A DNA stretch of 64,000 nt from BD2-11 clade cluster bacterium bin43. Lineage in GTDB: Bacteria > Gemmatimonadota > Gemmatimonadetes > Longimicrobiales > Gaopeijiaceae. The stretch lies in the NCBI GenBank assembly GCA_002238605.1, contig MPMR01000002.1, positions 186,001 to 250,000 on the forward strand, read 5' to 3'. This document shows positions 51,680-63,994 of this stretch, piece after piece. Numbering within the stretch: the first letter of the stretch is position 1; each line of letters starts with the position of its first letter. Made by a program: the position numbers and the translations under genes. The notes below the pieces were generated by a model. The model was not told where the DNA came from. It searched no databases and saw only the letters and a list, made by a program, of their open reading frames with translations.

Positions 51680-52422
51680 GCTCCCTCCTCCACGGCGCGC
51701 CGGTAGGATCTCTCCAGGCCGCCGGCGTCCAGTTCGGCCCGCCGGGCCTCGAACACAAACCTGCCGCGCACCTGGATTGCCACGCGATCGGCCAGTTCGA
51801 GCCCTCTCCCCAGGTTGTGCGTGACCATGACGACCGTGCGCCCGCCGTGTTTCAGCGCCGACAGCAACTCCTGGAGCAGCGCGCCGGCATAGGCGTCGAG
51901 TCCGGTGTACGGCTCGTCGAGGAGGACGATCTCCGGGTCGTGGAGCAGCGCCCGCGCTACCGCCAGCCGCTGCACCGTACCGCGCGACAGCGTGTCCACC
52001 CGGCTGTCGGCGTAGCGTTCGAGGCCGACGTCGCGCAGGCGGTCCGGCACCCGGGAGTCCAGGTCTTCGAGGCCGTGCAGACGGCCGTGGAACAGGAGGT
52101 TCTCGCGCGCGGTCAGGCGACCGTACAGGAAGCTCAGGTGAGACAGAATGCCGATCCGGCCGCGCGCCGCCCGGTCACCGATCGTGAGGGGAATCCCGGA
52201 CACCCGCACCTCGCCGGTCGTGGGGCGAAGCCCTCCCGCGAGCAGCCGCAGGAGGGAGGTCTTGCCGGCGCCGTTGGGACCGAACACCGAGAGGAACTCG
52301 CCGGCGCCGAGACGGAAGGACACGTGATCCACGGCCCGCACCGGCCCGTAGTCCCGGACCAGCGACGCCGCCTCCAGCACCGGAGCGTGGGTGCGGGGGG
52401 CGGCGGAGGGAGAACCGGACAT
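51676..52422 (-). CDS. ccmA: Heme exporter ATP-binding protein CcmA
   Basis: 248 aa. Walker A GPNGAGKTS, a Q-loop equivalent SHLSFLYGRLTARENL, signature LSRGTVQRLAVARAL (variant of LSxGQ, as is usual in CcmA) and Walker B IVLLDEPYTGLD. ATP hydrolysis releases heme-bound CcmE from CcmC. It lies 4 bp after the zinc-ribbon gene. Confidence 0.93.
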   Translation of the reverse strand: MSGSPSAAPRTHAPVLEAASLVRDYGPVRAVDHVSFRLGAGEFLSVFGPNGAGKTSLLRLLAGGLRPTTGEVRVSGIPLTIGDRAARGRIGILSHLSFLYGRLTARENLLFHGRLHGLEDLDSRVPDRLRDVGLERYADSRVDTLSRGTVQRLAVARALLHDPEIVLLDEPYTGLDAYAGALLQELLSALKHGGRTVVMVTHNLGRGLELADRVAIQVRGRFVFEARRAELDAGGLERSYRRAVEEGA

Positions 52423-52426
52423 CAGG

Positions 52427-52906
52427 TCATCGGCCCCGTGCGGCCGCGGCCTCCTCCCCGCGTTCCGACTCCAGCTGCCGGCCGCAGGTCGCGCAGAAGA
52501 GCGCCTCCGCGACGTTGGCGCTGCCGCAGCGGTCGCACAGCGTCCCCGATCTCAGGGCCGCCCGATAGGCTGCGATTTCCCGCTCGAGGTCGTCCGCCAC
52601 GGCGTCCTTCGCCGGCGGCGCGTCCTCAGCCTGATCCCGGCTCCGCTGCACCTCCCGCAGCGCATCCAGCGCTTCGCGTCCCAACTCGTCGCGCAATCGC
52701 CGGTAGTCGCGTTCGTCGACCTTGCCGGTCGCGAAGTCATACTCGACGTCGCGCAACGCCACCAGGCTCAGGTGCCTGCGCGCCTCCGCCTCGGTGAACT
52801 CCTCGTCCAGGCTCGCGAGGGACGCCCTCTCCCCGCTGAACACGGGCTGCACGACGTACAGGACCACCGCCGCCGCGACCAGAACAGCCCCCAGCAGGAT
52901 CATCAT
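52427..52906 (-). CDS. CcmI-like membrane protein with C-terminal zinc ribbon
   Basis: 159 aa: one N-terminal transmembrane helix, a helical EAEARRHLSLVALRDVEYDFATGK region like the start of CcmI/CycH, and a C-terminal zinc ribbon with CDRC and CATC pairs. TPR repeats of true CcmI are absent. It sits between ccmF and ccmA, so a role in cytochrome c maturation, perhaps apocytochrome handling, is likely; the family assignment is tentative. Confidence 0.6.
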   Translation of the reverse strand: MMILLGAVLVAAAVVLYVVQPVFSGERASLASLDEEFTEAEARRHLSLVALRDVEYDFATGKVDERDYRRLRDELGREALDALREVQRSRDQAEDAPPAKDAVADDLEREIAAYRAALRSGTLCDRCGSANVAEALFCATCGRQLESERGEEAAAARGR

Positions 52907-52980
52907 GCGCTATGCAACGTCATCATGGGCGATGCGGCGGCGGAGCCGGGGGCAGGGACCGAACGGGACGACGGCCCGGG

Positions 52981-55016
<2,036 letters not shown>

Positions 55017-55020
<4 letters not shown>

Positions 55021-55433
55021 CCGGCCATCTCGTCCGGCATCGCCTCGTAGCGGCTGCCACACTTGGTCAGCACCGTGGTCGCCTCGAAGACCCCGTCGCG
55101 GCGGAAACGCCCTTCGACCACGACTTCGGTCTCGTCGCTGAAGGTGTCCGGGAGAATATCACGATACTCCACCCGGAAACTGGCGTCCTCGCGGGCGAGG
55201 TCCATCACCGAGAAGTAGTGCTCGAACGCGCCCGCGCCCTCGTAGCTTCCCTCGACCACCCGGCCGCTGACCTTCACCCCGATGTCGTGGAAGGTGTCGT
55301 CCTCGGCCACCTTCGCCATGAGTTCGACCGGGGTCAGGTAGTACACCATCGCCTTGTCGAAACCGGTCCAGATGAGGAAGGTCACGACCATGGCGACGCC
55401 GACCAGACCGATATAGAAGCGGCTGTTCTTCAT
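55017..55433 (-). CDS. ccmE: Cytochrome c maturation protein CcmE, CXXXY variant
   Basis: 138 aa from the ATG at 55433 (MKNSRFYIGLVG). One N-terminal anchor helix is followed by an OB-fold with TPVELMAK, VSGRVVEGSYE and VVVEGRFRRDGVFEATTVL. The heme-binding motif reads LTKCGSRYEAMP: Cys125 and Tyr129 replace the standard His-x-x-x-Tyr, which makes this a CXXXY-type CcmE. Such variants are known from archaea and some sulfate reducers, in systems lacking CcmH. It is the first gene of the ccm operon, with a possible promoter at 55507-55534. Confidence 0.93.
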
Positions 55434-55506
55434 CCGCTGCGCTCCTGTGTCCCGTGTGTCCCGCACCCGGCCCGACTGCCTCGAGTCCGGCCTTGCCAGC
55501 GTTCAG

Positions 55507-55534
55507 AATATAGGATGGAGGCGCGGTTTCTCAA
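55507..55534 (-). promoter_or_regulatory. Probable sigma70-type promoter of the ccm operon
   Basis: TTGAGA (55529-55534) and TATATT (55507-55512), 16 bp apart on the minus strand, sit 75-100 nt before ccmE and overlap the end of glpK. The match is good for this GC-rich genome. Confidence 0.5.
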
Positions 55535-57048
55535 ACCTGAGCGGGTTGCTCGCTCCCGCGGGCCCAGCTGCGGGCGGCCGCGACCGCCCTCTCCCACCCG
55601 GAGATGAGCGCCGCGCGGTCTTCGGAGCCCATTGCGGGCGAGTAGACGTCGGGATCCCCGGAGGAGGCCGCGAACACCTCTCCGTCCGGCCACAGGCCTG
55701 CCGCGATCCCCGCCAGGCCGGCCGCCCCGAGCGCGGTGGTCTCGACCCGGGGCGCGCGTCGCACGGGCACGTCCAGCACGTCCGCCTGGAACTGCATCAG
55801 CCACCGGTTGCGCGCCGCCCCGCCGTCGGCGCGCAGCTCCCGGGTGGCCAGCCCGGCGTCCCCCTCCATGGCACGGATGACGTCGACCGTGCCGTACGCC
55901 ATCGACTCGAGCGCCGCGCGGGCCAGGTGGGACGCGGTCGTCCCGCGCGTGATGCCCACCACCGTCCCGCGCGCCTCCGGGATCCAGTGGGGCGCCCCCA
56001 GCCCGACGAACGCGGGCACGAAGTAGACTCCGGCGTTATCCGCGACCTCGCGGGCGCGCTCCTCCGATTCCGCGGCGTGGTCGAGGATGCCCAGGCCGTC
56101 GCGCAGCCACTGAACGGACGCGCCCGCCGAAAAGATCGATCCCTCCAGGGCGTACGCCGGGCCGCCGCGCGCGTCGCAGGCCAGCGTGGTGAGAAGCCCG
56201 TTGTCCGAGGGCACCACCTCCTGGCCCGTATGCAGCAGCAGGAACGCCCCGGTGCCGTAGGTCACCTTGGCGAGGCCGGCGCGGATGCACCCCTGCCCGA
56301 AGAGGGCGGCCTGCTGGTCGCCGACCACGCCCGCAATCGGAACTTCCGTCCCCAGGTGTTCGCCGCGTACGACCCCGAAGTCGCCGGAGCTGGAGCGCAC
56401 CTCGGGCAGGATGTCCGCGGGGACTTCGAGCAGGTCGGCGAGCGACGGGTCCCAGGCCCGGCGGTGCAGATCGTAGAGGAGGGTGCGGGAGGCATTGGTG
56501 TGGTCGGTGGCGTGTACCGCCCCGCCGGTCAGGCGAGCCACCAACCAGGCGTCGATGGTGCCCGCGGCCAGGTCGCCGGCTTCCGCCGCCGAGCGCAGCT
56601 CCGGGCGCTCGCGAAAGAGCCAGGTCAGCTTGGTTCCCGAGAAGTAGGGATCCAGAACCAGCCCCGTGCGCCGGCGCACCTCGGACTCGTGGCCCCCGCG
56701 GCGCAACTCCGTGCATATCGAAGCGGTGCGGCGGTCCTGCCAGACGATCGCCCGGCACACCGGCTCGAGCGAAGCGCGGTCCCACAGCACCACGGTCTCG
56801 CGCTGGTTGGCGATGCCGATGGCCTCCAGGCGCGCCTCCCCGCCGGCGTCGTCCAGCGCGGCGCGCGCGACCCGCCGGGTAACCCGCCAGATCTCCTCCG
56901 CGTCGTGCTCGACCCGGCCCGGACGGGGGAAGTGCTGGGTGAACTCCGAGTAGCCGCGTCCCACGATCCGTCCGTCGCTCGTCACCACGAGGGCGGTCGA
57001 GCCGGTCGTGCCCTGGTCGAGGGCCAGAACCGCGGATGGTCTGCTCAC
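55531..57048 (-). CDS. glpK: Glycerol kinase
   Basis: 505 aa from a GTG overlapping the maf stop. FGGY-kinase signatures: LALDQGTTGSTALVV, IANQRETVVLWD, VWQDRRT, GTIDAWLVARLTGG, GVVGDQQAALFGQGC, KVTYGTGAFLLLHTG and the C-terminal LRADGGAARNRWLMQFQAD. It phosphorylates glycerol to glycerol 3-phosphate. No glpF or glpD is nearby. It is coupled to maf and dtd by GTGA overlaps. Confidence 0.95.
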   Translation of the reverse strand: MSRPSAVLALDQGTTGSTALVVTSDGRIVGRGYSEFTQHFPRPGRVEHDAEEIWRVTRRVARAALDDAGGEARLEAIGIANQRETVVLWDRASLEPVCRAIVWQDRRTASICTELRRGGHESEVRRRTGLVLDPYFSGTKLTWLFRERPELRSAAEAGDLAAGTIDAWLVARLTGGAVHATDHTNASRTLLYDLHRRAWDPSLADLLEVPADILPEVRSSSGDFGVVRGEHLGTEVPIAGVVGDQQAALFGQGCIRAGLAKVTYGTGAFLLLHTGQEVVPSDNGLLTTLACDARGGPAYALEGSIFSAGASVQWLRDGLGILDHAAESEERAREVADNAGVYFVPAFVGLGAPHWIPEARGTVVGITRGTTASHLARAALESMAYGTVDVIRAMEGDAGLATRELRADGGAARNRWLMQFQADVLDVPVRRAPRVETTALGAAGLAGIAAGLWPDGEVFAASSGDPDVYSPAMGSEDRAALISGWERAVAAARSWARGSEQPAQV

Positions 57049-57704
57049 AACTTCGCTCCGGTTTCCGGTCTCACCTCAACTTCGGACGCCGTTGCCCAAC
57101 CACCGAAGCCGTACGGGACGCCGGCGGCGCCCAGCAGGCCCACGAGCAGCGGCACGGGCAGCCCCACCACCGTGAAGTAGTCGCCCTCCAGCGACTCCAC
57201 CAGCACCGCGCCGGCGCCCTGTATGGCATAGGCTCCCGCCTTGTCCATCGGCTCCCCGGTGGCCACGTAGGCCCGAGCTTCCTGCTCGGCGAAGGATCGC
57301 AGCCATACCGTGGTTCGCGAGACGCCGGCGTGCACGCACCCGTCAGGCTCCACCAGCGCCAGCGCGCTGACCACCTCGTGGGCCCGGCCGGACAGGCTGA
57401 GAAGCATCGCGACCGCATGATCGGCGTCGCCGGGCTTGCCCAGGATGGTCCCGTCCCGCACCACGACCGTATCGCCGCCCAGCACCAGCCTCCCCGGCCG
57501 GCGCCCCGCCACCGCGCGCGCCTTCCCCTCCGCCAGACGCCGCGTATGCGCGACCGGGTCCTCCCCGGGCAGCACCTCCTCCGGGATGTCCGCCGGGTCG
57601 ATCTCGAACGGGATCGCCAGCATCGAGAGCAGGTCCGCGCGCCGGGGCGACCGGGACGCGAGCACGAGACGGTGGCCCCGCCCATCCGCCGGCCGCGCAG
57701 TCAC
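57045..57704 (-). CDS. maf: Maf-type nucleoside triphosphate pyrophosphatase
   Basis: 219 aa. [17 protein letters not shown] is the Maf signature; LGGDTVVV with catalytic Asp, [13 protein letters not shown] and [27 protein letters not shown] complete it. It hydrolyses non-canonical or dTTP/UTP-type nucleotides to keep pools clean. The start overlaps the dtd stop (GTGA), and the C-terminal 25 residues are not conserved. Confidence 0.92.
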   Translation of the reverse strand: MTARPADGRGHRLVLASRSPRRADLLSMLAIPFEIDPADIPEEVLPGEDPVAHTRRLAEGKARAVAGRRPGRLVLGGDTVVVRDGTILGKPGDADHAVAMLLSLSGRAHEVVSALALVEPDGCVHAGVSRTTVWLRSFAEQEARAYVATGEPMDKAGAYAIQGAGAVLVESLEGDYFTVVGLPVPLLVGLLGAAGVPYGFGGWATASEVEVRPETGAKL

Positions 57705-58141
57705 CGTTCGAGCACCAGCGTGACGGGACCGTCGTTTACGAGCTCCACGTCCATCATGGCGCCGAACACGCCGGTCTCGACCCGACCCGGGGCCTTCTCC
57801 CGCAGGAGCGCCACGAAGTCCTCATAGAGAGGCACCGCCACGTCCGGCCCCGCCGCCCGAATGAAGCTCGGCCGGCGTCCCTTGCGGGTATCCCCGTACA
57901 GCGTGAACTGGCTCACGACCAGAACGTCGCCGGAGACATCCTGGAGCGACAGGTTCATTCTGCCCTGCGGATCGTTGAAGACGCGCAGCCCCAGCACCTT
58001 GTTGGCCATCCACCTGAGCGCGTCCACGCTGTCCCCGCGGGTGAATCCGGCCAGCAGCAGGAGCCCGGGACCGATGCGGCCCACCACCGAGCCGTCGACG
58101 GTCACCGAGGCGCGCGCCACGCGCTGGAGCACGATCCTCAC
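57701..58141 (-). CDS. dtd: D-aminoacyl-tRNA deacylase
   Basis: 146 aa. [17 protein letters not shown] start, [17 protein letters not shown] and the C-terminal ELVNDGPVT, equivalent to the NxGPxT cross-subunit motif. It hydrolyses D-amino acids from tRNA. It heads the dtd-maf-glpK coupled group, 64 bp after glmS. Confidence 0.94.
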   Translation of the reverse strand: MRIVLQRVARASVTVDGSVVGRIGPGLLLLAGFTRGDSVDALRWMANKVLGLRVFNDPQGRMNLSLQDVSGDVLVVSQFTLYGDTRKGRRPSFIRAAGPDVAVPLYEDFVALLREKAPGRVETGVFGAMMDVELVNDGPVTLVLER

Positions 58142-58205
58142 CTCGCGCCCCCGCCGCAGACCGGCCCGGCAGGCGTGATCCCCATCCGTCCCCGCGCCCG
58201 GACCT

Positions 58206-60044
58206 TCACTCGACGGTGACCGACTTGGCCAGGTTGCGGGGCTGATCCACGTCGCAGCCCCGGAGGACGGCGATGTGGTAGGCGAGCAGCTGAAGGGGCA
58301 CCGTGGTAAGCACGGGGCGCAGGAAGGGCAGCGTGTCCGGCACCCGGATGACGTGGTCCACCTTGTCCTCGAGCTCCGAGTTGCCTTCGCTGACGACGGC
58401 GATCACGCGCGCATCCCTCGCCTTCACCTCCTCGATATTGGAAACGACCTTCGGATAGACGGGATCGCTGGGGGCGAGGATCACGACCGGCATGGCCTCG
58501 TCGATCAGCGCGATGGGGCCGTGCTTCATCTCCGCGGCGGGATAGCCTTCGGCGTGGATGTAGCTCACCTCCTTGAGCTTGAGCGCCCCCTCCAGCGCCA
58601 CCGGAAACTGGAAGCCGCGGCCCAGGTAGAGGAAGTTGGGCGCGTCCTTGCAGGTGCGGGCCAGTTCCAGAATGGAATCGTTCAGCTTCAGGACCTCCTC
58701 CACCTGTCCCGGGAGCTCCTGCATGGCCTGGACGATGCGGCGTCCTCCCAGCAATGAGATCTGCCGGCGCCGGCCCATCCACAGGGCGAACAGGGCGAGC
58801 ACCACGAGCTGGCTGGTGAAGGCCTTGGTGGACGCCACCCCCACCTCCGGCCCGGCGTGGAGGTGGCAGCCGAAGGCGGTATCGCGCGCGATGGAGGAGC
58901 CCACCACGTTGACGATGCCCATGGTGCGCGCTCCCCGGCGTCGCGCCTCCCGCAACGCGGCCAGCGTGTCCGCGGTCTCTCCGGACTGGCTGATCGCGAC
59001 CACCAGGGTGCGCTCGTTCAGCACAGGGTTCTTGTAGCGGAACTCCGAGGCGTACTCCACCTCGACCGGGATGCGCGCGAGATCCTCGAGCATGTATTCG
59101 CCGATCAGCGCCGCGTGCCAGCTGGTTCCGCACGCCGTCATGACCACGCGATCCACGGAGAGCAGTTCTTCGCGGTGCCGCTCGATGCCGCCCAGGCGAG
59201 CCGTCCCCTCGGCCTCCAGCAACCGTCCCCGAAGGACGTCGCGCAGACTGCGCGGCTGCTCGCAGATCTCCTTCAGCATGAAGTGCTCGAAACCGCCGCG
59301 CTCGATGGCGGAGAGGTCCCAGGTCACCTGGTGCACGGAGCGGCGCACCGTGCCCCGCCCCATGTGGTAGACCCGGTAGCCGGTGCGCTCGAGCTTCGCA
59401 TAGTCGCCGTCCGCGAGGTAGACGACATCGCGCGTCCGGGCCACGACGGCGGCCGCGTCGGAGCCCACCAGGTATTGGCCCGAGGCTCCCACCCCGAGCA
59501 GGAGCGGGCTCCCCCGGCGCGCCGCGACCAGCTTGCCCGGCTCGTGCGCGGAGATCGCCGCGATGCCATAGGTGCCCTCGACCCGTTCCAGCGCGAGCGC
59601 GAGGGCTTCCTCCAGCGGAGATCCCTCCCTGCGGAAGAAATCGACCAGGTGCACGACGACTTCCGTGTCGGTATCGCTGCGGAACCGGTATCCGCGCGCC
59701 TCGAGCCGCCGCCTGAGGAGGGCCGCGTTCTCGATGATGCCGTTGTGGACCAGGGCCACGCCGCCATCCTGACTGACATGGGGATGGGCGTTGCGCTCGG
59801 TCGGGGCGCCGTGGGTGGCCCAGCGCGTATGGGCGATGCCGCAACTCCCCCCCGGCGAGTCGCGGCCGATGGCCGCCTCCACCCGCCCCAGCTTGCCCGC
59901 CCGCTTCACCACGCGCAGCCCGGCGTCGCCGTCGACCACCGCGAGACCGGCCGAGTCGTATCCGCGGTACTCGAGACGGCGCAGGCCCTCGAGCAGCACG
60001 GGGGTCGCGTCCTCCGGACCCACGTATCCGACTATTCCGCACAT
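58206..60044 (-). CDS. glmS: Glutamine-fructose-6-phosphate aminotransferase
   Basis: 612 aa from the ATG at 60044, so Cys2 of MCGIVGYVG is the glutaminase nucleophile. Motifs: [26 protein letters not shown]; sugar-isomerase part with two SIS domains ([36 protein letters not shown]) and the C-terminal NLAKSVTVE. It makes glucosamine 6-phosphate for peptidoglycan and lipopolysaccharide. GlmM follows in the pathway and lies directly upstream on the same strand. Confidence 0.97.
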   Translation of the reverse strand: MCGIVGYVGPEDATPVLLEGLRRLEYRGYDSAGLAVVDGDAGLRVVKRAGKLGRVEAAIGRDSPGGSCGIAHTRWATHGAPTERNAHPHVSQDGGVALVHNGIIENAALLRRRLEARGYRFRSDTDTEVVVHLVDFFRREGSPLEEALALALERVEGTYGIAAISAHEPGKLVAARRGSPLLLGVGASGQYLVGSDAAAVVARTRDVVYLADGDYAKLERTGYRVYHMGRGTVRRSVHQVTWDLSAIERGGFEHFMLKEICEQPRSLRDVLRGRLLEAEGTARLGGIERHREELLSVDRVVMTACGTSWHAALIGEYMLEDLARIPVEVEYASEFRYKNPVLNERTLVVAISQSGETADTLAALREARRRGARTMGIVNVVGSSIARDTAFGCHLHAGPEVGVASTKAFTSQLVVLALFALWMGRRRQISLLGGRRIVQAMQELPGQVEEVLKLNDSILELARTCKDAPNFLYLGRGFQFPVALEGALKLKEVSYIHAEGYPAAEMKHGPIALIDEAMPVVILAPSDPVYPKVVSNIEEVKARDARVIAVVSEGNSELEDKVDHVIRVPDTLPFLRPVLTTVPLQLLAYHIAVLRGCDVDQPRNLAKSVTVE

Positions 60045-60137
60045 GTCGTCTTCGATGCTGGGGTCATTCGGGCACCCGGGCCGCCGCCTCTGCAGCCGCC
60101 GCGCCCGCACCACACGGAAGCTACCTCGTGCACCACC

Positions 60138-61529
60138 TCAGGGGGAACGCGCCAGCCCGTCCAACTCGGCGCGCGCGTCCTCCACGAGCTTCCCCGCGCG
60201 CGGCCCGGCCGGCGCTTCCGCGATCAGCCGCACCACCGGCTCCGTGCCGGAGGGCCGCACGTGCAGCCACTCGCGGCGGTCGGGCCAGGTCAGCCGCAGC
60301 CCGTCGGCGCGGTCCCGGTGCGCGCCGGGCCAGCGCTGCTGCAGGCGAACGTAGGCGGTTTCCAGCACCTCCCTGGGGAAGGCGACCTTTTCCTTCACGA
60401 TGCGGTAGTCCGGATAGCGGCCGACGGCAGCCGCCAGCGAGATCCCTTCGTCGAGAAGATGCTGGAGCACGAGCGCGGCGCCCACCAGCGCGTCCCGGGT
60501 GTGGTGCAGCGCCGGCACGATCACCCCGCCGTTCCCTTCCCCGCCCACCACGGCTCGCTCCGCCTGCATGCGGCGCACCACGTTGATCTCGCCCACGGGC
60601 GCGCGCAACGTCTTCGCCCCGGTGGCGGCCGAGGCGTCCTCGATCACCTGGCTCGTGGAAAGGTTGGTCACCACCAGCCCCGGAAACCGTCTGGTCACGG
60701 CCGCGGCTGCCAGGGCCAGAGTGAAGTCCTCGCCGACCGGATCACCGGTCTCGTCCACCAGCGACAGGCGGTCCACGTCGGGGTCCACCGCCATCCCCAG
60801 GTCGGCCCGGCTCTCCCGCACCAGCGCCCCCAGGTCGCCCAGGTTCGCGGCGGTCGGCTCGGGGTCGCGCGGAAAGCGACCGTCCATCTCCAACCCGATG
60901 GCGTAGACGCGGCACCCCAGGCGCTCCAGCAGCTCGGGCATGACCGCGCCCCCCGCCCCGTGAACGCAGTCGAGCGCCACGGAGAATCTGCGCGCACGCA
61001 GCGCGGCAACGTCCACGAAGGGAAGGTCCAGGACCGCCCGCAGGTGCCGCCGGGCCGCGCCATCGTCCCTCGTGAACTCCCCGACCCGATCCCAGGGCGC
61101 GCGCGGAATCTCCCCCTCCAGCACCCGCCGGAACCGCGCCATCCCGGGTGCGTCCAGGAACATGCCCTCGGCCGTAGCGAACTTGAGGGCGTTCCACTCC
61201 GCGGGATTGTGGCTCGCCGTGACCGCGATCCCGCCAGCCGCACGGGCGTCGCGAACCGCCATCATGAGCGTCGGGGTGGGCACGATGCCGATGTCGACCA
61301 CGTCGCACCCCACCGACGCCAGTCCGGCACCGGCAGCCGCCGCGAGCATGCGCCCGGACGTCCGCGAATCCCGTCCCAGCATCACGGATCGCCCCGCGCC
61401 CTCGCCGCCCAGGAATCCGCCGTACGCCGCCGCGAGCGCGGCGACCAGCTCGGGCGTGAGCGGATCTCCCACCCGGCCCCGGAAGCCCGAAACACTGACC
61501 ATGAGCCCGCGCGGAAGCACGATCGGCAT
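60138..61529 (-). CDS. glmM: Phosphoglucosamine mutase / phosphohexomutase
   Basis: 463 aa from the ATG at 61529 (MPIVLPRGLMVSVSGFRG). The active-site Ser loop is TASHNPAEWNALKF, the metal loop is DPDVDRLSLV (DxDxD), the sugar loop is GGEGNGGVIVP, and the phosphate loop is RPSGTEPVVRLIAEA. Being next to glmS favours glucosamine 6-P to glucosamine 1-P conversion, although the Trp-containing Ser loop and DPDVDR differ from typical GlmM and a bifunctional phosphomannomutase cannot be ruled out. Confidence 0.88.
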   Translation of the reverse strand: MPIVLPRGLMVSVSGFRGRVGDPLTPELVAALAAAYGGFLGGEGAGRSVMLGRDSRTSGRMLAAAAGAGLASVGCDVVDIGIVPTPTLMMAVRDARAAGGIAVTASHNPAEWNALKFATAEGMFLDAPGMARFRRVLEGEIPRAPWDRVGEFTRDDGAARRHLRAVLDLPFVDVAALRARRFSVALDCVHGAGGAVMPELLERLGCRVYAIGLEMDGRFPRDPEPTAANLGDLGALVRESRADLGMAVDPDVDRLSLVDETGDPVGEDFTLALAAAAVTRRFPGLVVTNLSTSQVIEDASAATGAKTLRAPVGEINVVRRMQAERAVVGGEGNGGVIVPALHHTRDALVGAALVLQHLLDEGISLAAAVGRYPDYRIVKEKVAFPREVLETAYVRLQQRWPGAHRDRADGLRLTWPDRREWLHVRPSGTEPVVRLIAEAPAGPRAGKLVEDARAELDGLARSP

Positions 61530-61637
61530 AGCTGGCAACCCCCTGTTGGGCGGCGGGACTCGCCTTCGTCCCGTCGCGCGGACTAGATTCGAGCCGTTCA
61601 CAGTTGTCCAGAACCCCTTCGGCCACATCCCGGATCC

Positions 61638-62822
61638 ATGACCCAGCCCCTGCCCAGGACGTCATCGCCCCGTCGCGGGCTCGGAACGCTCGCGATTCAC
61701 GGGGGACAGGCGCCCGAGCCGCACACCGGGGCCATCATGCCTCCCATCTTCCAGACTTCGACCTACGTGCAGCCCGGACTCGACCAGGGCTGGGCCTACG
61801 ACTACGCGCGCATCTCGAACCCTACCCGCGAAGCCCTGGAACGCAACCTCGCCGCTCTCGAAAAAACGTCCCACGGAATCGCATTCGCGAGCGGGATGGC
61901 CGCCATCGATTGCGTGGCGCGACTGCTTTCGGCAGGCGATCACGCGGTCTGCGAGGAGAACACCTACGGCGGGACGACGCGGCTGGCCACGCAGGTCCTG
62001 AACCGGGCCGGCATCTCCTTCTCCTTCGTGGACTCGAGGGATCCGCAGCGAATCCGGGACGCGCTCCGGCCGAACACGCGGCTGGTGCTCCTCGAGAGCC
62101 CCACCAACCCCATGATGCGCCTGTGCGACCTCCGCGCGGCCGCCGAGGCGACCCGCGACGCGGGCGTGCTTCTGTGCGTGGACAACACCTTCGCGACGCC
62201 CGTGAACCAGCGCCCCCACGAGACGGGCGCGGACATCGTGATGCACTCGACCACGAAGTACCTGAACGGCCACAGCGACATCATCGGCGGGGCTCTGACG
62301 GTGCGCGACCCGGACCTGGACGACCGTTTGCGCTTCCTGCGCAAGTCCACCGGCGCCGTCCCCGGCCCCATGGACTGCTGGCTCTGCCTGCGCGGCGCCA
62401 AGACCCTGCACGTGCGCATGCGCGAGCACAACGCCAACGGGCTGGCGGTGGCGCGCTTCCTGGAGGCCCATCGGGCCGTCGACGAGGTGTACTATCCGGG
62501 CCTGGCCTCCCACCCGCAGCACGAACTCGCGGCACGCCAGATGACCGGGTTCAGCGGCATGGTGTCCGTCACCCTGCCGACCGAGGACGCCGTGCGGCGG
62601 CTGGTGGAGGGCACGCGCATCTTCGCGCTCGCGGAGAGCCTGGGAGGGGTGGAATCGCTCATCTCGGTGCCCGCGCTCATGACCCACGCATCGGTGCCCC
62701 GCGAGCGCAGGGAGGAGATGGGGGTCAGCAGCCGGCTGGTGCGGCTGTCGGTGGGAATCGAGGATCCGCGGGACCTGCTCGAAGACCTGGACCAGGCTCT
62801 GTCCCGCGGGTCCGGCGGCTGA
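61638..62822 (+). CDS. Cys/Met-metabolism PLP-dependent enzyme (cystathionine gamma-synthase/lyase type)
   Basis: 394 aa. LGTLAIHGGQAPEPHTGAIM start, PIFQTSTYVQPG, YARISNPTREALE, FASGMAAI, YGGTTRL, VDNTFATPVNQRP and the PLP-Lys segment HSTTKYLNGHSDIIGG. The C-terminal SLGGVESLISVPALMTH is typical. It could be cystathionine gamma-synthase, gamma-lyase or a related enzyme in trans-sulfuration. It is divergent from glmM across a 108-bp shared upstream region and is followed 140 bp later by the M48 gene. Confidence 0.92.
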   Translation: MTQPLPRTSSPRRGLGTLAIHGGQAPEPHTGAIMPPIFQTSTYVQPGLDQGWAYDYARISNPTREALERNLAALEKTSHGIAFASGMAAIDCVARLLSAGDHAVCEENTYGGTTRLATQVLNRAGISFSFVDSRDPQRIRDALRPNTRLVLLESPTNPMMRLCDLRAAAEATRDAGVLLCVDNTFATPVNQRPHETGADIVMHSTTKYLNGHSDIIGGALTVRDPDLDDRLRFLRKSTGAVPGPMDCWLCLRGAKTLHVRMREHNANGLAVARFLEAHRAVDEVYYPGLASHPQHELAARQMTGFSGMVSVTLPTEDAVRRLVEGTRIFALAESLGGVESLISVPALMTHASVPRERREEMGVSSRLVRLSVGIEDPRDLLEDLDQALSRGSGG

Positions 62823-62962
62823 TGGACTCCCGGAATTACGCCGCAATGGTGCCGAAACCTCGGTTCCGGGCGGGGCGTACGAGAACCGACCACGGCGGGG
62901 GGGAGCCCGGCGCGGCCGACACGAATACCAGGACGCGAGGCGTCCGCTAAAGGAGAATCACC

Positions 62963-63994
62963 ATGGACGGTTCTGACGCAGGCCGTGGCAACGGCGCGGC
63001 CGAGAACGCCAATGGAAACGACGGCGGCGCACCCCACGCACACGCGCGCCGCATCCTCACGGGCATATCGTCGCGTTCGTGGGAACACCCCGCGGATCGC
63101 GCGGCCCTGGCCGCACTGCGCAAGCTGCCCGTCTTCGACGAAGTCCTGAAGACCCTCTTCGGCTTTTTCGGCGAAAAGCCCATCCGGCTCGCGTTCCAGG
63201 CGAACGCGCTACGGGTGAGCGAGCGCCAGTACGGCCACATCTACGAGCGCTACCGGGACATCGTCGAGACGCTGGACACCGAGGAGTACCCGCTCTACGT
63301 CTCCCAGACGCCGATGGCCAACGCCGGCGCCTACGGAATGGATCAGCCCTTCATCATCCTCAACTCGGGGACGGTCCTGATCCTGAACGATGACGAGCTG
63401 TCCTTCATACTGGGTCACGAAGTGGGTCACATCATGAGTGGCCACGTGCTGTACCGCACGATGATGGTGCTGCTGATCCAGCTCGCCAGCCTCGGGTTCC
63501 CGATCGTCGGACTCGCCGCGCGCGCCGTGCTCATGGGGCTGCTGGAGTGGTCCCGCAAGAGCGAGCTCTCGTCGGACCGCGCCGGCCTGCTCTCCATCCA
63601 GGACGCGGATGTCGCCATGAGCGCCATGATGAAGATGGCGGGCGGCGGCACCACTTCGGACCTCAACCTCGGCGAGTTCGTGCGTCAGGCCGAGGACTAC
63701 CGCGAGGGCGGAGATGTGGCCGACCACGTCTTCAAGGTGCTCAACCTGCTCGGCGTCACCCATCCGTTCTGGGTCCTGCGGCTCTCCGAGATCCGGAGCT
63801 GGATCGAGAGCGGCGAGTACGACCGCATCGTGGCGGGAGAGTACCCGCGCCGCGACGACCCCGACCCGTCGTACCGCGACGACATTTCCTCGGCGGCCGA
63901 GGCCTACGCGGAGGAGGCCCGCAGCTTCATCGGATCCGTGCGCGGGGCGGCCCGCAGGATGGGCGGCTCGATCAGGGACAACATCCGCAGATAG
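62963..63994 (+). CDS. M48-family metallopeptidase
   Basis: 343 aa from an ATG preceded by AAAGGAG. The zinc motif HEVGHIMSGHV lies near residue 153, with the downstream SELSSDRAGLL providing the third zinc ligand. A hydrophobic helix pair just after HExxH suggests membrane association, as in HtpX-like enzymes, but there is no N-terminal signal. It presumably degrades or processes envelope proteins; the substrate is unknown. The C-terminal 50 residues are Arg/Ala-rich. It ends 6 nt before the window edge. Confidence 0.88.
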   Translation: MDGSDAGRGNGAAENANGNDGGAPHAHARRILTGISSRSWEHPADRAALAALRKLPVFDEVLKTLFGFFGEKPIRLAFQANALRVSERQYGHIYERYRDIVETLDTEEYPLYVSQTPMANAGAYGMDQPFIILNSGTVLILNDDELSFILGHEVGHIMSGHVLYRTMMVLLIQLASLGFPIVGLAARAVLMGLLEWSRKSELSSDRAGLLSIQDADVAMSAMMKMAGGGTTSDLNLGEFVRQAEDYREGGDVADHVFKVLNLLGVTHPFWVLRLSEIRSWIESGEYDRIVAGEYPRRDDPDPSYRDDISSAAEAYAEEARSFIGSVRGAARRMGGSIRDNIRR

